Positions 25,328-34,858 of a DNA stretch of 64,000 bases are shown piece after piece; within the stretch, counting starts at the first letter, position 1; every line of letters starts with the position of its first letter. The stretch is from Streptomyces agglomeratus (GTDB lineage: Bacteria; Actinomycetota; Actinomycetes; Streptomycetales; Streptomycetaceae). Both the position numbers and the translations under genes were made by a program. The stretch is taken from assembly GCF_001746415.1 (NCBI RefSeq), contig NZ_MEHJ01000001.1, positions 6,826,501 to 6,890,500 on the forward strand. Reading direction: 5' to 3'. The notes beneath the pieces are model-generated. The model had not been told where the DNA came from. It worked only from the letters and a program-made list of their open reading frames with translations, and searched no databases.

Positions 25328-27160
25328 ATGAGCAAGCCCATCGAGGACTACGCCCTTCTCAGCGACCTCGAATCTGCCGCGATGCTCGGCAGGGACGGGT
25401 CGGTCGACTGGCTCTGTTTCCCGCGCTTCGATTCTCCCGCCTGTTTCGCCGCACTGCTCGGCACGGGGGACAACGGATTCTGGCGCGTGGCGCCCGTCGG
25501 CGCCGGAGCCTGCTCCCACCGGGCATACCGCCGGGACACGCTTGTGCTCGATTCGTACTGGGAGACGGCGGCCGGCACCGTGCGCGTCACGGACTTCATG
25601 CCGCCGCGCGGCCGGCAGCCCTGCGTGGTGCGCACCGTGGAGGGCTTGTCCGGTTCAGTCACCCTGCGCAGCGAACTCAAGCCGCGTTTCCACCAGGGAA
25701 GAATCCTTCCCTGGGTCCGGGTCACCGACAACTGCACGGTCGCGATCGCCGGGCCGGACTCGCTGTGGCTGAGCGCCGACGGCCCGGTGCGGACAGTGGA
25801 CCGGACGGACGCCACCGTCCTCGAACTCACCGTACCGGCGGGCCGGCGGACCACCCTGATGCTGGCCTGGACGCCCTCCCACCTCACCGGACTGCCCGCA
25901 CCCCTGTGCGTGCCGCCGGAGACGGCGCTCAAGGCGACCACCGACTTCTGGCGCGAGTGGACGGCCCAGTGCCGCTACGAAGGACCGTGGCGCGAAGCCG
26001 TCGTACGGTCCCTGATCACCCTGAAAGCGCTCACCTACGCCCCCACCGGCGGCATCGTCGCGGCCCCCACCACCTCGCTCCCCGAATGCGCGGGCGGCGA
26101 ACGCAACTGGGACTACCGGTACTGCTGGCTGCGCGACTCCACCCTCACCCTCTCCTGCCTGCTACGCAGCGGCTACCGGGACGAGGCGACGGCCTGGCTC
26201 GACTGGCTGCTGCGCGCGATCGCGGGCGAACCCGCCGATCTACAGGCCGTGTACGGCGTCGAAGGCCACCGGCACCTCCCCGAGACCGAGGCACCATGGC
26301 TGCCCGGCTATGAGGGCGCGCGGCCGGTCAGGTTCGGGAACGCCGCGGTGGGGCAGTTCCAGCTCGACGTGTACGGCGAGGTGCTGGACACGCTGTACTG
26401 GTCGCTGCGCGCCGGCATCCCCCTGGAGTCCCACATGTGGAGCCTGGTCAACTCCCTGATGCGCTATCTGCGCACGCACTGGCGCGAACCGGACGAAGGG
26501 CTGTGGGAGGTCCGCGGGCCGAGGCGCCAGTTCGTCCATTCCAAGGTCATGTCATGGGTCGCCGCCGACCGCGCCCTGCGCATGGGACACCTCCTCGGCC
26601 GGAACGGGGCCTCCGCGCAGTGGCGGGCCATGCGCGACGCGGTGCACCGGGAAGTCTGCCGCGAGGGCTGGGACGCGGAGCAGCAGTCGTTCGTCCAGTC
26701 CTACGGCTCCTCCGCACTCGACGCGTCCGCGCTGCTGATGCCCAAGCTCGGTTTCCTTTCCCCCGACGACCCGCGGGTGCGCGGCACGGTCCGGGCGATG
26801 CGGGCGCTGGACCACGAGGGCTTCGTACGCCGGTACGCGCAGAGCGGCCACGGCGCGGACGGCGTGCATGCCGTGGACGGCATGCACGGCTCCGAGGGCA
26901 CGTTCGTGGCGTGTTCGCTCTGGTACGCCGACGCCCTGGCCGCGACCGGACACCTGGACCGGGCGCGGGAGACCTTCGAACGGGTCCTGGGCATCCGCAA
27001 CGACGTCGGGCTGCTGTCGGAGCAGTGGGACCCGGGCGGGCGGCGGCAGCTGGGGAACGCCCCGCAGGCGTTCAGCCACATCGCCCTGGTGGACACGGCG
27101 TTCGCCCTCCAGCGGGCCGAGTCCGCGCCCGGACCGGGCGCCGAGCGGCAGCTCACCTGA
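25328..27160 (+). CDS. Glycoside hydrolase family 15 (glucoamylase/trehalase-like)
   Basis: A 610-residue cytosolic GH15 protein beginning MSKPIEDYALLSDLESAAML. An N-terminal beta-sandwich (to about 220) leads into the (alpha/alpha)6 barrel. The acid region is RNWDYRYCWLRDSTLTL (about 260) and the base region is VGLLSEQWDPGGRRQLGNAPQAFSH (about 560). FGNAAVGQFQLDVYGEVLD is a strong subfamily signature shared by bacterial trehalases and glucosidases. No signal peptide. The substrate, trehalose or malto-oligosaccharide, cannot be decided from sequence. Its end overlaps the convergent methyltransferase by 8 bp. Confidence 0.92.
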   Translation: MSKPIEDYALLSDLESAAMLGRDGSVDWLCFPRFDSPACFAALLGTGDNGFWRVAPVGAGACSHRAYRRDTLVLDSYWETAAGTVRVTDFMPPRGRQPCVVRTVEGLSGSVTLRSELKPRFHQGRILPWVRVTDNCTVAIAGPDSLWLSADGPVRTVDRTDATVLELTVPAGRRTTLMLAWTPSHLTGLPAPLCVPPETALKATTDFWREWTAQCRYEGPWREAVVRSLITLKALTYAPTGGIVAAPTTSLPECAGGERNWDYRYCWLRDSTLTLSCLLRSGYRDEATAWLDWLLRAIAGEPADLQAVYGVEGHRHLPETEAPWLPGYEGARPVRFGNAAVGQFQLDVYGEVLDTLYWSLRAGIPLESHMWSLVNSLMRYLRTHWREPDEGLWEVRGPRRQFVHSKVMSWVAADRALRMGHLLGRNGASAQWRAMRDAVHREVCREGWDAEQQSFVQSYGSSALDASALLMPKLGFLSPDDPRVRGTVRAMRALDHEGFVRRYAQSGHGADGVHAVDGMHGSEGTFVACSLWYADALAATGHLDRARETFERVLGIRNDVGLLSEQWDPGGRRQLGNAPQAFSHIALVDTAFALQRAESAPGPGAERQLT

Positions 27161-27890
27161 CCGCGGTCAGCAGCACCATCCCCGAATCGCCGTAATCCGG
27201 CAGCGTCGGGTCGGCGTCGATCCGGCCGACCGAGAGCCGCCGGGTCAGTGGCCGGAAGACCTCCGTGACGACGGCCGGGTCCACCGGACAGCCGGGCCAC
27301 CGGGACGCGGGTCCGATGCGGTACGTGGGCATGTTCTCCATGAACGCCGCGACCAGATGCCCGCCGGGCACGACCGAGCGTACGAAGTGGCGGCAGAAGT
27401 CCGTGAACTCGCCGCGGTCCTCGGTGACGCCCTCCGCGACGAAGCTCATCGAGGCGGCGCCGTAGGTGCCGGGCGTGAGGTCCCGTACGTCCGCGTGGAC
27501 GACCCGTACCCGCGCCAGAGCCTCCTCGGCGGTCGCCGGAAGGCCGGGATTCAGGCGCCGGCACAGCGCGTAGAACGGCTGCCAGCTGTCGTCCGGGCCC
27601 CGGTCGAGCTGCCGGGTCAGGTACGCGACACCGGACGCACCGGCCTCGACCGCGTCGATCCGCCGGCTCGCGGCGACCGCGAGCATAAGCGGATACAGAT
27701 TGGGACCGGCCCCGAACTCGACGGAACGGGCGACGCCGCCGGCCGCGAACCGGCGGTAGAACGCCGAGTGGTGGGCGATGACCGCCGCGTCCGACGGGTG
27801 CAGCTCCCGGTAGTTCTCCGCCAGGTAGTCCTCGACGGGCCAGCGGTCCCAGTACACATCGTCGTTGCGCGTCGGCGGACGTCCGGACAC
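27153..27890 (-). CDS. SAM-dependent methyltransferase of NNMT/PNMT-like type
   Basis: A 245-residue methyltransferase. The N-terminal WDRWPVEDYLAENYRELHP resembles the start of NNMT/PNMT/TEMT small-amine methyltransferases, with motif I in VEFGAGPNLYPLMLA (about 58-72), and VHADVRDLTPG and FVRSVVPGGHLVAAFMENM further on. The general group methylates small amines; actinobacterial members are largely uncharacterised. It starts 7 bp after the stop of the GGDEF-EAL-PLP fusion gene, so it should be co-translated and may act on that enzyme's product. Confidence 0.85.
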   Translation of the reverse strand: MSGRPPTRNDDVYWDRWPVEDYLAENYRELHPSDAAVIAHHSAFYRRFAAGGVARSVEFGAGPNLYPLMLAVAASRRIDAVEAGASGVAYLTRQLDRGPDDSWQPFYALCRRLNPGLPATAEEALARVRVVHADVRDLTPGTYGAASMSFVAEGVTEDRGEFTDFCRHFVRSVVPGGHLVAAFMENMPTYRIGPASRWPGCPVDPAVVTEVFRPLTRRLSVGRIDADPTLPDYGDSGMVLLTAVR

Positions 27891-27897
27891 GGCTCCT

Positions 27898-30800
27898 TCA
27901 GCTCCGCCCGGACAGTGGGAAGCGCTCGCCCAGCCGGGTCAGCGTGTCGTTGAGCCGGTCGATGTCCTCGTCGGAGTTCAGCGCCGTGATCTGGACGCGG
28001 AAACCGACCCGGTCGCGCGGGACGAGCGGATAGGCCGCCAGGGTCACGTAGATGCCGCTGTCCCACAGGAAACGGGACACGGCGTCGAGGTCGGAAGCGT
28101 TCGTCAGCGGAATCTCCACGATCGGCAGCGCGCCCTCGTTCGGGGTGGCGATGCCGAGGCCGCGGACGTGGTCGAGCACCCACACCGCCTTGCGGTGCAG
28201 GCCGGCCCGGACGACGTCACCCCGGCGGTCGTTGACCTCCAGGCCGGCGAGCGTGGTGGCGAGCGAAGCCGTCGGCGAGGGGCCGGAGTACAGATAGGGA
28301 CCGGCGGCGACCTTCAGCAGGTCCTTGAGCGGCGCGGATAGCGCCAGAAAGGCCAGCAGCGACGAGTACGCCTTGGAGAAGCCGCCGACCAGCACGATGT
28401 TGTCGTACGTCTCCCCGGTGTGCCGTACGACGCTGTTGCCACGCGATCCGTACGGGCAGAGTTCGTCGGCCCGCCGTTCACCGATGACGCCGAAGCCGTG
28501 CGTGTCGTCGATGTACATCGTCGCGTCCAGGTCGCGGCAGATCGCGGCCAGCTCGGGCACGTCCGGGATGTTCCCGGTCATGCTGTTCACACCGTCCAGG
28601 CAGACCAGCCGGGGGGAGCCGGCCGGTACGCCGCGCAGCAGGGCGTCGAGCTGCTCCGGCCGGTCGGCGCGGAAGCGTTGCAGCGTCGCGCCCTGGCCCC
28701 GGGCGGACACACAGCCGTCGTACACGGTCCGGTGCGCCGCCGCCTCGACGAAGACATGGCCCTGGCCCGCCAGGACGGGGATCACCGAGGCGTGGATCAG
28801 GGTGGCGGTGGGCAGCAGCAGTGTGTCGGGCGCGCGCAGCAGAGCGGCGAGCCGCTCCTCGATCTCGGGGTAGAGCCGCGGGCTGCCGAGCAGCCGTGAC
28901 CAGCTGGGATGCGTTCCCCAGCGGCGTACGACCGGTTCGATCGCGTCGATGATCTCGGGATCGCAGTCGAAGCCGAGGTAGTTGCAGGAGGCGAAGTCGA
29001 CCAGCCAGTGGTCGCCGCTGCGGATGTGCCTGCCGCGTACCTCGTCGAAGACCGCGTCGCTCATCGGGCTCGTCAGCCGCAGACGTTCGAGATCCCCCCA
29101 GCGCGGGTCGATCGCCCCCGGGGGTGGTGCAACCGCTTCTCGCATAGAGTTCTCCTTCTCCGGGGCGGCCGGGCCCAGGACTTCGGGGGCGGGGGCGGCG
29201 GGCGGAGGGCCGGCAGGGGCCCGTGCGGCCGGCGGGGCCGGGCGGGTGGCCACCGCCCGTTCGCCGGTCCGCCCGGCCGCCGGCCGGAAATGTCCGTTGG
29301 GACGGCGCAGGAGGAAGGCGCCCTGCTCCAGGGTCATCGGCCGGGCGAAGAGGTACCCCTGCCCGAAACGGCAGCCCATACGAGCGAGGAGATCGCGTTG
29401 CGCCGCTTCCTCGATGCCCTCCGCGATGACCTGAAGGCCGAGCGTGTCGGCGATGTGGACGATCCCTTCCACGAGCGCGACCTGCTGGGAGTCGGTCGTG
29501 ATGTCGTCGATGAACGACTTGTCGATCTTGAGTACGTCGATCGGGAACTCCCGCAGATAGCGCAGCGAGGAGAAGCCCGTTCCGAAGTCGTCCACGGCGA
29601 TGCGTACGCCCAGGTCCTTCAGGGCATGCATGACGGCCTCGATCTGACCGTCCCTGCGCATGAGCACCGTCTCGGTGAGTTCCAGTTGCAGCGACCCGGG
29701 AGAGAGCCCGGGGGTCGCCAGTACCTTGCACACGTCGTCCAGGAACTCCGTCTCCCTGAACTGACGGCCCGACACGTTGACACTGACGTACGGCGCGGAG
29801 CGCGGTGCGGCCCGCTGGAGCCCGGCGATGTCGGTGGTGGCGCTGTCCAGCACCCAGGACCCCAGCGGCGCTATGTGCCCGGTCTCCTCGGCCAGCGCGA
29901 TGAACTGCTGCGGCGGAATTAGGCCGCGCTGGGCGTGCGGCCAGCGGGCCAGCGCCTCGAAACCGACCACCTCACCCGCGGTGAGGTCCACGACGGGCTG
30001 GTAGCGCAGCGCGAATTCGTGATTGGCGACCGCCGTGCCCAGATTCGCCTGGAGGTCGTGCCGCTCCAGCATGCGGACTCCCAGCTTCGGCTGGAACCGG
30101 CGCCACTGGCGCTTGCCGGCGGCCTTGGCGGCGTACAGCGCCAGGTCGGCGTGGCTGAGCAGGTCCTCGCTGTCGGCGCTGTCCACCGCCGTGGCCACGC
30201 CCACACTCGCCGAGATGCTCACGGAACCGCCGGTCAGGCGAAACGGCCGGTTGAGGGTGTGCACGACCTGCGCGGCCAGGAGTTCGGCGTCGACGGGCTC
30301 CTTCGCGTCTTCCATCAGCAAGGCGAACTCGTCGCCGCCGAGCCGGGCGGCGGTGTCGGTGCGGCGCAGCGTCTCCGAAAGCCGGCCGCCCACCGCCGCG
30401 AGCAATTGGTCCCCGACGCTGTGGCCCATCGTGTCGTTGACGACCTTGAAGTCGTCGAGATCGATGAACAGGACGCAGGTCAGGGACGACTCGCGGCGGC
30501 CGCGCAGCAGCGCGCGCTCGATGCGCTCCAGCAGCAGCGTGCGGTTGGGAAGGCCGGTCAGCGAATCGTGAAACGCCCGCTGGGTGAGCTCGTGTTCCAG
30601 CTGGCGCTGCTCGGTCACGTCCCGCAGGGTGGCGACCAGTCCGCGTACGGTCCGGTCGTGGCGCAGGTCGCGGCACCGGACCTGCACCTCGATGCGACCG
30701 TTCTCGCGCGGGACGTACCAGTGGTCCTGCGACTCCCCGTGGTCGCCCTCCCACATGGCCGTCAGGACCCTGGCCGCCCGGTCGCGGTCGCGCGAGTCGA

Positions 30801-32418
30801 CGAGATCGGGCAGCGCCACACCGACCAGGTGCACGTCGCCGAAGACGGCCTGCGCCGAAGGGCTCGCGTAACGGACGGTGTTGTCCTCGTCGATGATGAG
30901 AATGACGTCCGCGGCGTTGCGCACCAGGGTGCGGAAGTACGCCTCGCTCTCCCTGCGGACGATCTCCTGGCGCAGCGCGACGCGCTCCATCGCGAGCCCC
31001 GCGTGCGAGGCCAGGATCTCCAAGGAGCCGCGTGTCTCGTTCAGTTGTCCGGTGGGGCCGGCGGCTATCAGTACACCGGGCAGCTCGCCTCCTGGCGGCC
31101 GGTCGGGCGGGATCATCGGGCACACCACGGCGCTCGGCAGATGGTGCAGCCGGGAGGCGATGCGCGGGCCGAGTTCCGTCACCGGCACCACGTGGGTGTG
31201 GCGCAGCGCCGGAGTGACCGGCGGGCCGGGCACCGTCTCGCCCGTACGGGCGTCGCGCCATTCGCCGGGGCCCCCGGCGGGAGCGTCCGGCCCCGCGCGC
31301 GCGTCCTCGCCGCTGCCGGCCGACAGCAGCATGCTCGCGTGCCCTGCCTCCGGCCCGGTCAGGGCCGCGACGGCGACGTCGCAGGAGCGCGCCACCTCCT
31401 GCGGTGTGGTCGCCGACACCAGCGAGGCCGACGCCGTACGCAGGGCCACTTCACGGGCCACCGCCTTGCGGTGGGCCACGACCATGCCCGTGAGGCGCAG
31501 GATGACCAGGAGGATCAGGAGTCCGGAGAAGGCGGCGATGACGGCCGCGTCCTGAGCGGTGCCGCGCAGCCCCTCGTACAACAGGATCCCGGGCGCGATC
31601 AGCACGGCCGCGGAGAGCAGCAACAGCCGTGTCGGAGGCGGAAGCAGCGACTGCGGCTGGTGCGAGCGCGCGGTCAGCTCCACCATCGACGGATGCAGCG
31701 CCGCCAGGCCCCAGGCCGTGTAGAAGACCACCCAGCCCGTGTCCAGCACCGTGCCGGCTTGCCACAGTCCGTTGAGCTGGAGGATCCCGTACGCGATGTC
31801 GAAGCCCAGCAGCGTGACGGTGCCGAGGACGAGCAACTGCACGGAACGGTTGCGGCCCGTCAGGAATCCCGGCGTGAGCAGCCGTACCAGCAGCGCGAGC
31901 ACCAGTACGTCACCGAGCGGGTAGGCGATGCTGATGGCGCGCTGCACCCAGGTCAGCCCCTCGACGCGGGTGAGGGGCTGCACGAGGAAGACCCACACCG
32001 GGAGCGCGAGTCCGGCGGTGAAGATCAGCGCGTCCAGCAGGCTCGGCAGGTCGCGCCCCACCCACCGGTACCTGACCAGGCCCAACAGGCCCACGGCGAA
32101 CAGCGGGTACGTCGCCAGGTAACAGGCGTCCGCGGGCGAGGGGAACGGGTTGGACGCGTCGAAGTACTGCTCGAGGACGTGGTAGTACGTGTCTCCCGCG
32201 GCGAAGGCGAGCAGTCCGGCAGCGAGCACCCACCACGGCCAGCGGTGCGCCGGCCGGTGGATGTACACGCCCGCTACGACGGCCACGACGCCGGCCAGAC
32301 CGATGACCGCCCACAGCGGCGCGTGCGCCTGGGGCAGCGTCAGACACACTGCTGTCGCACCGGCGACGAGGACGACGTAACCGGCCATGAGCCCACGCGT
32401 CGTCCGGGTCACAGGCAT
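27898..32418 (-). CDS. Membrane GGDEF-EAL c-di-GMP enzyme fused to an alpha-oxoamine-synthase-like PLP enzyme
   Basis: One uninterrupted 1506-residue frame. Residues about 1-310 contain about ten transmembrane helices, followed by a GAF-like region and a PAS domain (from about 490, AYFRTLVRNAADVILIIDED). GGDEF is at 694-698 in RLGGDEFALL with an intact I-site RRTD five residues before it. EAL is at 821-823 (GFEALARW), with DDFGTGFSSLRYL and GQGYLFARP conserved, so both synthesis and breakdown of c-di-GMP are plausible. A Pro/Ala linker (about 1045-1090) joins residues 1092-1506, an AONS-like enzyme (SCNYLGFDCDPE, YIDDTHGFGVIG, PLP Lys1349 in GGFSKAYSS). An AGAAGGAG site 7 nt before Met1092 (ATG 29145) could also give a free PLP enzyme. 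Confidence 0.88.
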   Translation of the reverse strand: MPVTRTTRGLMAGYVVLVAGATAVCLTLPQAHAPLWAVIGLAGVVAVVAGVYIHRPAHRWPWWVLAAGLLAFAAGDTYYHVLEQYFDASNPFPSPADACYLATYPLFAVGLLGLVRYRWVGRDLPSLLDALIFTAGLALPVWVFLVQPLTRVEGLTWVQRAISIAYPLGDVLVLALLVRLLTPGFLTGRNRSVQLLVLGTVTLLGFDIAYGILQLNGLWQAGTVLDTGWVVFYTAWGLAALHPSMVELTARSHQPQSLLPPPTRLLLLSAAVLIAPGILLYEGLRGTAQDAAVIAAFSGLLILLVILRLTGMVVAHRKAVAREVALRTASASLVSATTPQEVARSCDVAVAALTGPEAGHASMLLSAGSGEDARAGPDAPAGGPGEWRDARTGETVPGPPVTPALRHTHVVPVTELGPRIASRLHHLPSAVVCPMIPPDRPPGGELPGVLIAAGPTGQLNETRGSLEILASHAGLAMERVALRQEIVRRESEAYFRTLVRNAADVILIIDEDNTVRYASPSAQAVFGDVHLVGVALPDLVDSRDRDRAARVLTAMWEGDHGESQDHWYVPRENGRIEVQVRCRDLRHDRTVRGLVATLRDVTEQRQLEHELTQRAFHDSLTGLPNRTLLLERIERALLRGRRESSLTCVLFIDLDDFKVVNDTMGHSVGDQLLAAVGGRLSETLRRTDTAARLGGDEFALLMEDAKEPVDAELLAAQVVHTLNRPFRLTGGSVSISASVGVATAVDSADSEDLLSHADLALYAAKAAGKRQWRRFQPKLGVRMLERHDLQANLGTAVANHEFALRYQPVVDLTAGEVVGFEALARWPHAQRGLIPPQQFIALAEETGHIAPLGSWVLDSATTDIAGLQRAAPRSAPYVSVNVSGRQFRETEFLDDVCKVLATPGLSPGSLQLELTETVLMRRDGQIEAVMHALKDLGVRIAVDDFGTGFSSLRYLREFPIDVLKIDKSFIDDITTDSQQVALVEGIVHIADTLGLQVIAEGIEEAAQRDLLARMGCRFGQGYLFARPMTLEQGAFLLRRPNGHFRPAAGRTGERAVATRPAPPAARAPAGPPPAAPAPEVLGPAAPEKENSMREAVAPPPGAIDPRWGDLERLRLTSPMSDAVFDEVRGRHIRSGDHWLVDFASCNYLGFDCDPEIIDAIEPVVRRWGTHPSWSRLLGSPRLYPEIEERLAALLRAPDTLLLPTATLIHASVIPVLAGQGHVFVEAAAHRTVYDGCVSARGQGATLQRFRADRPEQLDALLRGVPAGSPRLVCLDGVNSMTGNIPDVPELAAICRDLDATMYIDDTHGFGVIGERRADELCPYGSRGNSVVRHTGETYDNIVLVGGFSKAYSSLLAFLALSAPLKDLLKVAAGPYLYSGPSPTASLATTLAGLEVNDRRGDVVRAGLHRKAVWVLDHVRGLGIATPNEGALPIVEIPLTNASDLDAVSRFLWDSGIYVTLAAYPLVPRDRVGFRVQITALNSDEDIDRLNDTLTRLGERFPLSGRS
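29145..29158 (-). promoter_or_regulatory. Internal Shine-Dalgarno and start for the PLP-enzyme half
   Basis: Reading the minus strand, AGAAGGAG precedes an ATG (29145-29143) with about 6-7 nt between them. This is a near-ideal ribosome-binding site inside the long fusion frame, exactly at the junction between the Pro/Ala-rich linker and the PLP enzyme (EKENS/MREAVAPPPGA). It suggests that a separate 415-residue enzyme can be made, or that the two halves were once separate genes. Confidence 0.65.
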
Positions 32419-32521
32419 ACGCCACGCCTCCTACTCGATCGTAGGCACACCCTGAGTCCCGCTGCATCTCCTGCGTTCCGCACCGCCCGCGCGTCCCGGC
32501 GGGACGCCGTCGCACGGCCGC

Positions 32522-33532
32522 TCAGCCGGTGGCCGAGGAGGCTCCCGCCCGCGCCGGAGGGGGAGAACCCGCGGTGACTGACGGGGCGTTACGCACGGGT
32601 GGCGCCGGGCGGCCGGCGCACCACGACACCGTGCGGCGCAGCCCTTCTTCGAGGGGTACCCGTGGCGTCCAGCCGAGCTGGTCACGGGCCCTGGTGATCA
32701 CCGGCCGCCGGCGCACCGGATCGTCGACGGGCAGCGGGCCGTACTCGATCCGGGAGGCCGACCCGGTGACGACGAGCACGAGCTCCGCGAGTTCGCGGAC
32801 CGTGCGCTCCGTGGGGTCCCCCAGGTTCACCGGCCCGGCGCGGGCGCTGTCGATCATCGCCGTGATGCCGCGCACGAGGTCGTCGACGTAGCAGAAGCTG
32901 CGTGTCTGGCTGCCGTCGCCGCAGACCGTGAGGGGTTCGCCGGCCAGTGCCTGCCGCACGAAGGTGGGCACGACACGGCCGTCGCGGGACCGCATCCGCG
33001 GACCGTACGTGTTGAAGATGCGCACGATGCCCGCGTCGACGCCCGGACCGCGCCGGTACGCCATGGTCACCGCCTCCGCGTAGCGCTTGGCCTCGTCGTA
33101 GACGCTGCGCGGGCCGACCGGATTGACGTTGCCCCAGTAGTCCTCGGGCTGGGGGTGCACCTCGGGGGCGCCGTACACCTCGCTGGTCGAGGCCAGCACG
33201 AAGCGGCCGCCGTGTTCGCGGGCCAGGCGCAGCGCGTTCTCCGTGCCCCTGCTGCCCACGGCCAGGGTCTCCAGCGGCAGCCGGTGGTAGTCGGCGGGCG
33301 AGGCGGGGCTCGCGAGGTGCGCCACGGCGTGCACCGGGCCCGGTACGGGGAGCGGCTCCGTCACGTCGCACCGGACCGGGTGGAAGCGCGGGTCGGCACG
33401 CAGGTGGGCGATGTTCTCCGGATCGCCGGTACAGAAGTTGTCGAGGCACCAGACCGTGTCTCCCCGGCGGAGCAGCGCCTCGCACAGGTGGGAGCCGAGG
33501 AATCCGCCGCCGCCGGTCACCACGACCTTCAT
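32522..33532 (-). CDS. UDP-glucuronate decarboxylase-like SDR (UDP-xylose synthase type)
   Basis: A 336-residue extended SDR from ATG 33532 ([20 protein letters not shown]). Catalytic Tyr/Lys are in [19 protein letters not shown], preceded by [25 protein letters not shown]. This asparagine/proline-rich block and [10 protein letters not shown] are typical of UDP-glucuronate decarboxylases that make UDP-xylose. The C-terminal 40 residues are low-complexity ([20 protein letters not shown]). The start overlaps the stop of UDP-glucose dehydrogenase, the enzyme that would supply its substrate, which supports the assignment. Confidence 0.88.
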   Translation of the reverse strand: MKVVVTGGGGFLGSHLCEALLRRGDTVWCLDNFCTGDPENIAHLRADPRFHPVRCDVTEPLPVPGPVHAVAHLASPASPADYHRLPLETLAVGSRGTENALRLAREHGGRFVLASTSEVYGAPEVHPQPEDYWGNVNPVGPRSVYDEAKRYAEAVTMAYRRGPGVDAGIVRIFNTYGPRMRSRDGRVVPTFVRQALAGEPLTVCGDGSQTRSFCYVDDLVRGITAMIDSARAGPVNLGDPTERTVRELAELVLVVTGSASRIEYGPLPVDDPVRRRPVITRARDQLGWTPRVPLEEGLRRTVSWCAGRPAPPVRNAPSVTAGSPPPARAGASSATG

Positions 33533-34848
33533 GACGTCACTCCGATGGGGCGGCCGAGTGCGTGCAGTGACCAGCCCGCCGAGCGCCAGAGCCGTGCGTC
33601 CAGGCAGTTGCGGGCGTCCAGGAGCACCGGTGTGCGCACCATCGGGGCGAGGTCGACCGGGTCGATGGCGCGGTACTCGGGCCAGTGCGTGAGATGCAGG
33701 ACCAGGTCCGCGTCCTCGCACGCCTTGGGGATGTCCAGGGCGTATCCCAGGTCGGGAAAGACCGCTCGCGCGTTGTCCAGGGCCTGCGGGTCGTGCACCC
33801 GTACCGCGGCCCCCTGCTGCCGCACCGCCGCCGCGACGGCCAGGGCGGGGGAGTCGCGCACGTCGTCGCTGCCCGGCTTGAAGGACGCGCCCAGGACGGC
33901 GACCCGGCGGCCGGCGAACGATCCGCCGGCCAGCCGCCTCGCCAGGCTCACCGTCCGCCGCCGCTGCCGGGTGTTGATGCGGTCGACCTCGTGCAGGAAG
34001 GCCACGGAGTCGCCCGCCCCGAGCTCCTCCGCGCGGGCCGCGAAGGCCCTGATGTCCTTGGGGAAGCAGCTCCCGCCGAAGCCGAGGCCCGGTTCGAGGA
34101 AGGGGGCGCCGATCCGGGAGTCCGCGCCGAGGGCCCTGGACAGGACTGTCACATCGGCGCCCGCCGCGTCGCAGACCTCGGCCATCGCGTTGATGAAAGA
34201 GATCTTGGTGGCGAGGAAGGAGTTCGCCGCGACCTTGACCAGTTCGGCCGTTGCGGGGTCGGTACTGAAGTAGGGAACCCCCGCCCGCAGCAGGGGCGCG
34301 TACACCGCGCGTAGGACCGCTTCGGCGTGCGGGCAGGTGACGCCGACGACGATCCGCTCCGGCCGCATGGTGTCCTCCACGGCGGAGCCCTCACGCAGAA
34401 ACTCCGGGTTCCAGGCGATCTCGGTGTCCCGGGTGACCGCGGCGAGTCGCCGCGCGAGCCGGGCCGCCGTGCCTACCGGCACGGTGGACTTGCCGACGAC
34501 CAGGTTGCCGGGACGCAGGTGGCGTGCGAGGCCGTCCATGACGGCGTCGACGTACCGCAGGTCGGCGGCCTCGCCGTCGGCCCGCTGCGGGGTGCCGACG
34601 CACACGAAGTGGACCCGCGCGAACGAGGCGGCCTCGGCGAGGGAGGTGGAGAAGCGGAGCCGGCCGGAGGTGACGGTCCTGGAGAGCAGTTCGTCGAGAC
34701 CGGCCTCGCGCAGGGGCGCCCGGCCCGCCGACAGGGACGCGATCCGTTCGGCGTCGACATCGACGCCGAGCACCTCGTGCCCGAGGTCGGCCATGCACGC
34801 GGCGTGGACCGTCCCGACGTATCCGGTGCCGATGACTGTCATCCGCAT
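33529..34848 (-). CDS. UDP-glucose 6-dehydrogenase
   Basis: A 439-residue UDP-glucose/GDP-mannose dehydrogenase. NAD motif [20 protein letters not shown] is at the start, the catalytic Cys is in [14 protein letters not shown] (about 256-269), and the C-terminal UDP-binding domain has [20 protein letters not shown]. It oxidises UDP-glucose to UDP-glucuronate with two NAD. The start at ATG 34848 follows AGGAG with 7 nt spacing; ATG 34842 is an alternative. It overlaps the decarboxylase gene (ATGA) and follows galE by 10 bp, so these three form one operon. Confidence 0.93.
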   Translation of the reverse strand: MRMTVIGTGYVGTVHAACMADLGHEVLGVDVDAERIASLSAGRAPLREAGLDELLSRTVTSGRLRFSTSLAEAASFARVHFVCVGTPQRADGEAADLRYVDAVMDGLARHLRPGNLVVGKSTVPVGTAARLARRLAAVTRDTEIAWNPEFLREGSAVEDTMRPERIVVGVTCPHAEAVLRAVYAPLLRAGVPYFSTDPATAELVKVAANSFLATKISFINAMAEVCDAAGADVTVLSRALGADSRIGAPFLEPGLGFGGSCFPKDIRAFAARAEELGAGDSVAFLHEVDRINTRQRRRTVSLARRLAGGSFAGRRVAVLGASFKPGSDDVRDSPALAVAAAVRQQGAAVRVHDPQALDNARAVFPDLGYALDIPKACEDADLVLHLTHWPEYRAIDPVDLAPMVRTPVLLDARNCLDARLWRSAGWSLHALGRPIGVTS

Positions 34849-34858
34849 GACGTCACTC

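Noticed and set aside
24386..27160. A very long plus-strand open frame reaching from about 23.9 kb to the end of the GH15 gene
   Set aside because: Only the part from 25328 matches GH15; the upstream part lies antisense to the PEP-synthase-like pseudogene and is a G+C-driven open frame without family resemblance.
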